Assembly: GCA_947472965.1 (NCBI GenBank)
Contig: CANJEF010000034.1
Span: 1 to 9,353 of the forward strand
Length of the DNA: 9,353 nucleotides
Source of the DNA: Sphingobacteriales bacterium
Lineage (GTDB): Bacteria; Bacteroidota; Bacteroidia; Chitinophagales; Chitinophagaceae
Reading direction: 5' to 3'
The first letter of the stretch is position 1. Every line of letters begins with the position of its first letter. Positions 8,684 to 9,353 of the stretch are shown in pieces. The translations under genes were made by a program, and so were the position numbers. The notes under the pieces are model-generated. The model searched no databases, was not told the DNA's origin, and saw only the letters and a program-made list of their open reading frames with translations.

Positions 8684-8712
8684 AATCTTGGCGTATGGGC
8701 CAGACCAAGATT
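8684..8712. repeat. Inverted repeat / potential hairpin in the divergent gap
   Basis: AATCTTGG (8684-8691) and CCAAGATT (8705-8712) are exact reverse complements around a 13-base loop. A third copy, CAATCTTG (8641-8648), is an exact reverse complement of CAAGATTG (8706-8713), so the motif AATCTTG occurs twice in direct and once in inverted orientation within 73 bases. It could be repeated binding sites or a 5' leader hairpin of the LmbE-like transcript; there is no T-run, so it is not a terminator. Confidence 0.4.
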
Positions 8713-8714
8713 GA

Positions 8715-8728
8715 ATGAATTAATTCAT
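8715..8728. promoter_or_regulatory. Perfect 14-base palindrome, possible operator
   Basis: ATGAATTAATTCAT equals its own reverse complement over all 14 bases. It lies 23 bases before the ATG of the LmbE-like gene and about 110 bases before ggt. It is A/T-rich, so chance is not excluded, but the position suits an operator acting on the plus-strand gene. Confidence 0.4.
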
Positions 8729-8751
8729 AAACCCAACCAATCCATAAAAAG

Positions 8752-9353
8752 ATGAAAAGGTATTCCAGATTTTCACTACTTGCCGCTTGTTCTTTTTGCA
8801 TGCTTTCATTGTTAACCTCCATTGATGCAAAATCACAAAAGCCAGTGCAGATGAGCAGCGGTGAGTTACTCCATGCCATGAAAAAATTGAATGTGCTTGG
8901 CTCTGTGTTGTATATGGCTGCACATCCTGATGATGAGAACACAAGGTTGTTGGCATATATGGCAAAAGACAGGCAATTCAAAACCGGATACATGGCCATG
9001 ACAAGGGGTGATGGTGGGCAAAACCTGATAGGTAATGAGCAGGGTACAGACCTGGGGTTGATTCGCACCCAGGAATTACTTGCCGCGAGAAGGGTTGATG
9101 GTGCTGAGCAGTTTTTTTCCAGGGCATTTGATTTTGGTTATTCAAAAAGTACCGATGAGGCCTTGAAGATGTGGGATAAGGAAAAAATACTTGCAGATGC
9201 CGTGTGGGTTATACGGAATTTCAGGCCTGATATTATTATTACACGGTTTCCGGAAGACAGTCGTGCAGGTCATGGCCACCATTCTGGTTCGGCTGTGATT
9301 GCAAGGGAAGCCTTTTTAGCTGCTTCCGACCCCACCCGTTTTCCTGAACAATT
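8752..9353 (+). CDS. PIG-L/LmbE-family zinc deacetylase, exported (C-terminus beyond window)
   Basis: Open from ATG 8752 to the right edge, giving 200 residues plus two bases. The family removes N-acetyl groups from amino sugars or related amides using one zinc ion (examples: MshB, GlcNAc-PI de-N-acetylase). Residues 1 to about 26 are a signal peptide (MKRYSRF, hydrophobic core, cleavage near SIDA/K), so it acts outside the cytoplasm. AHPDDE at 57-62 supplies the zinc ligands His58 and Asp61 and the catalytic base Asp60. TRGDGGQN at 84-91 is a family motif. GHGHHSG at 173-179 gives the H-x-x-H pair His174/His177, matching the catalytic and third zinc-binding histidines of MshB. Bacteroidota relatives with this exported arrangement are often about 800 residues, with a long C-terminal extension after the LmbE domain; whether that holds here is outside the window. 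The substrate is unknown; a cell-wall or scavenged amino sugar is possible. It is divergent from ggt. Confidence 0.92.
   Translation, partial: MKRYSRFSLLAACSFCMLSLLTSIDAKSQKPVQMSSGELLHAMKKLNVLGSVLYMAAHPDDENTRLLAYMAKDRQFKTGYMAMTRGDGGQNLIGNEQGTDLGLIRTQELLAARRVDGAEQFFSRAFDFGYSKSTDEALKMWDKEKILADAVWVIRNFRPDIIITRFPEDSRAGHGHHSGSAVIAREAFLAASDPTRFPEQ

Larger units (their letters stand above)
8605..8751. promoter_or_regulatory. Divergent regulatory gap between ggt and the LmbE-like gene
   Basis: A 147-base region that must hold both promoters. On the minus strand toward ggt, octamers TAGTTTTT (8635-8628) and TATCTTTA (8616-8609) each differ from TAnnTTTG at one position; the first gives a sensible leader of about 20-25 bases. 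On the plus strand, TACATTTA (8672-8679) also differs at one position and has TTG at 8646-8648, 23 bases upstream, slightly far. The ATG at 8752 is preceded by an A-rich CATAAAAAG, the usual Bacteroidota leader. Exact promoter assignment is tentative. Confidence 0.4.

Noticed and set aside
8752..8790. Possible lipobox LAAC (residues 10-13) in the LmbE-like protein
   Set aside because: Only a few hydrophobic residues precede Cys13 and the hydrophobic core continues past it, so ordinary signal-peptidase I cleavage near residue 26 fits better.
8658..9068. 136-codon minus-strand open frame
   Set aside because: It overlaps the LmbE-like gene, whose AHPDDE motif and signal peptide are clear in the plus frame.
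1..9353. Mobile element, CRISPR array, tRNA, phage or defence island
   Set aside because: No terminal repeats, transposase, spaced direct repeats, cloverleaf sequences or defence-type domains were seen; the four genes are ordinary envelope functions.

Overview
The window looks like a chromosomal segment from a member of the Bacteroidota, probably Chitinophagia (Chitinophagaceae-like). The grounds are an Oar-type TonB-dependent receptor with an N-terminal carboxypeptidase-regulatory-like domain, a long Bacteroidota-style TamB, A/T-rich leaders without Shine-Dalgarno sequences, and moderately low GC. The exact genus is not determinable by eye. I see no RNA genes, insertion sequences, CRISPR array, phage genes or toxin-antitoxin pairs. 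All intergenic gaps are under 200 bases.

Layout. Bases 1-1855 (minus) hold the N-terminal 618 codons of an Oar-like TonB-dependent outer-membrane receptor, cut by the left window edge. A 182-base gap (1856-2037) carries a candidate promoter and a perfect 8+8 inverted repeat. Bases 2038 to about 6768 (minus) hold tamB, the AsmA-like inner-membrane-anchored periplasmic protein of the translocation and assembly module. Its conserved N-terminal membrane anchor lies upstream of the first canonical in-frame start codon. Bases 6865-8604 (minus) hold a complete secreted gamma-glutamyltranspeptidase (ggt) with its catalytic residues intact. A 147-base divergent gap (8605-8751) contains a hairpin and a perfect 14-base palindrome. 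From 8752 to the right edge (plus) is the start of an exported PIG-L/LmbE-family zinc deacetylase, cut at residue 200.

How the genes fit together. All four products are envelope proteins: receptor and TamB act at or toward the outer membrane, while GGT and the LmbE-like enzyme are secreted hydrolases. ggt and tamB are 96 bases apart on the same strand and may be co-transcribed. The receptor probably has its own promoter. The gene pair ggt/LmbE diverges from a shared regulatory gap. I found no convincing previously undescribed system. The points most worth checking are the missing canonical start of tamB and the symmetric elements in the two promoter gaps.
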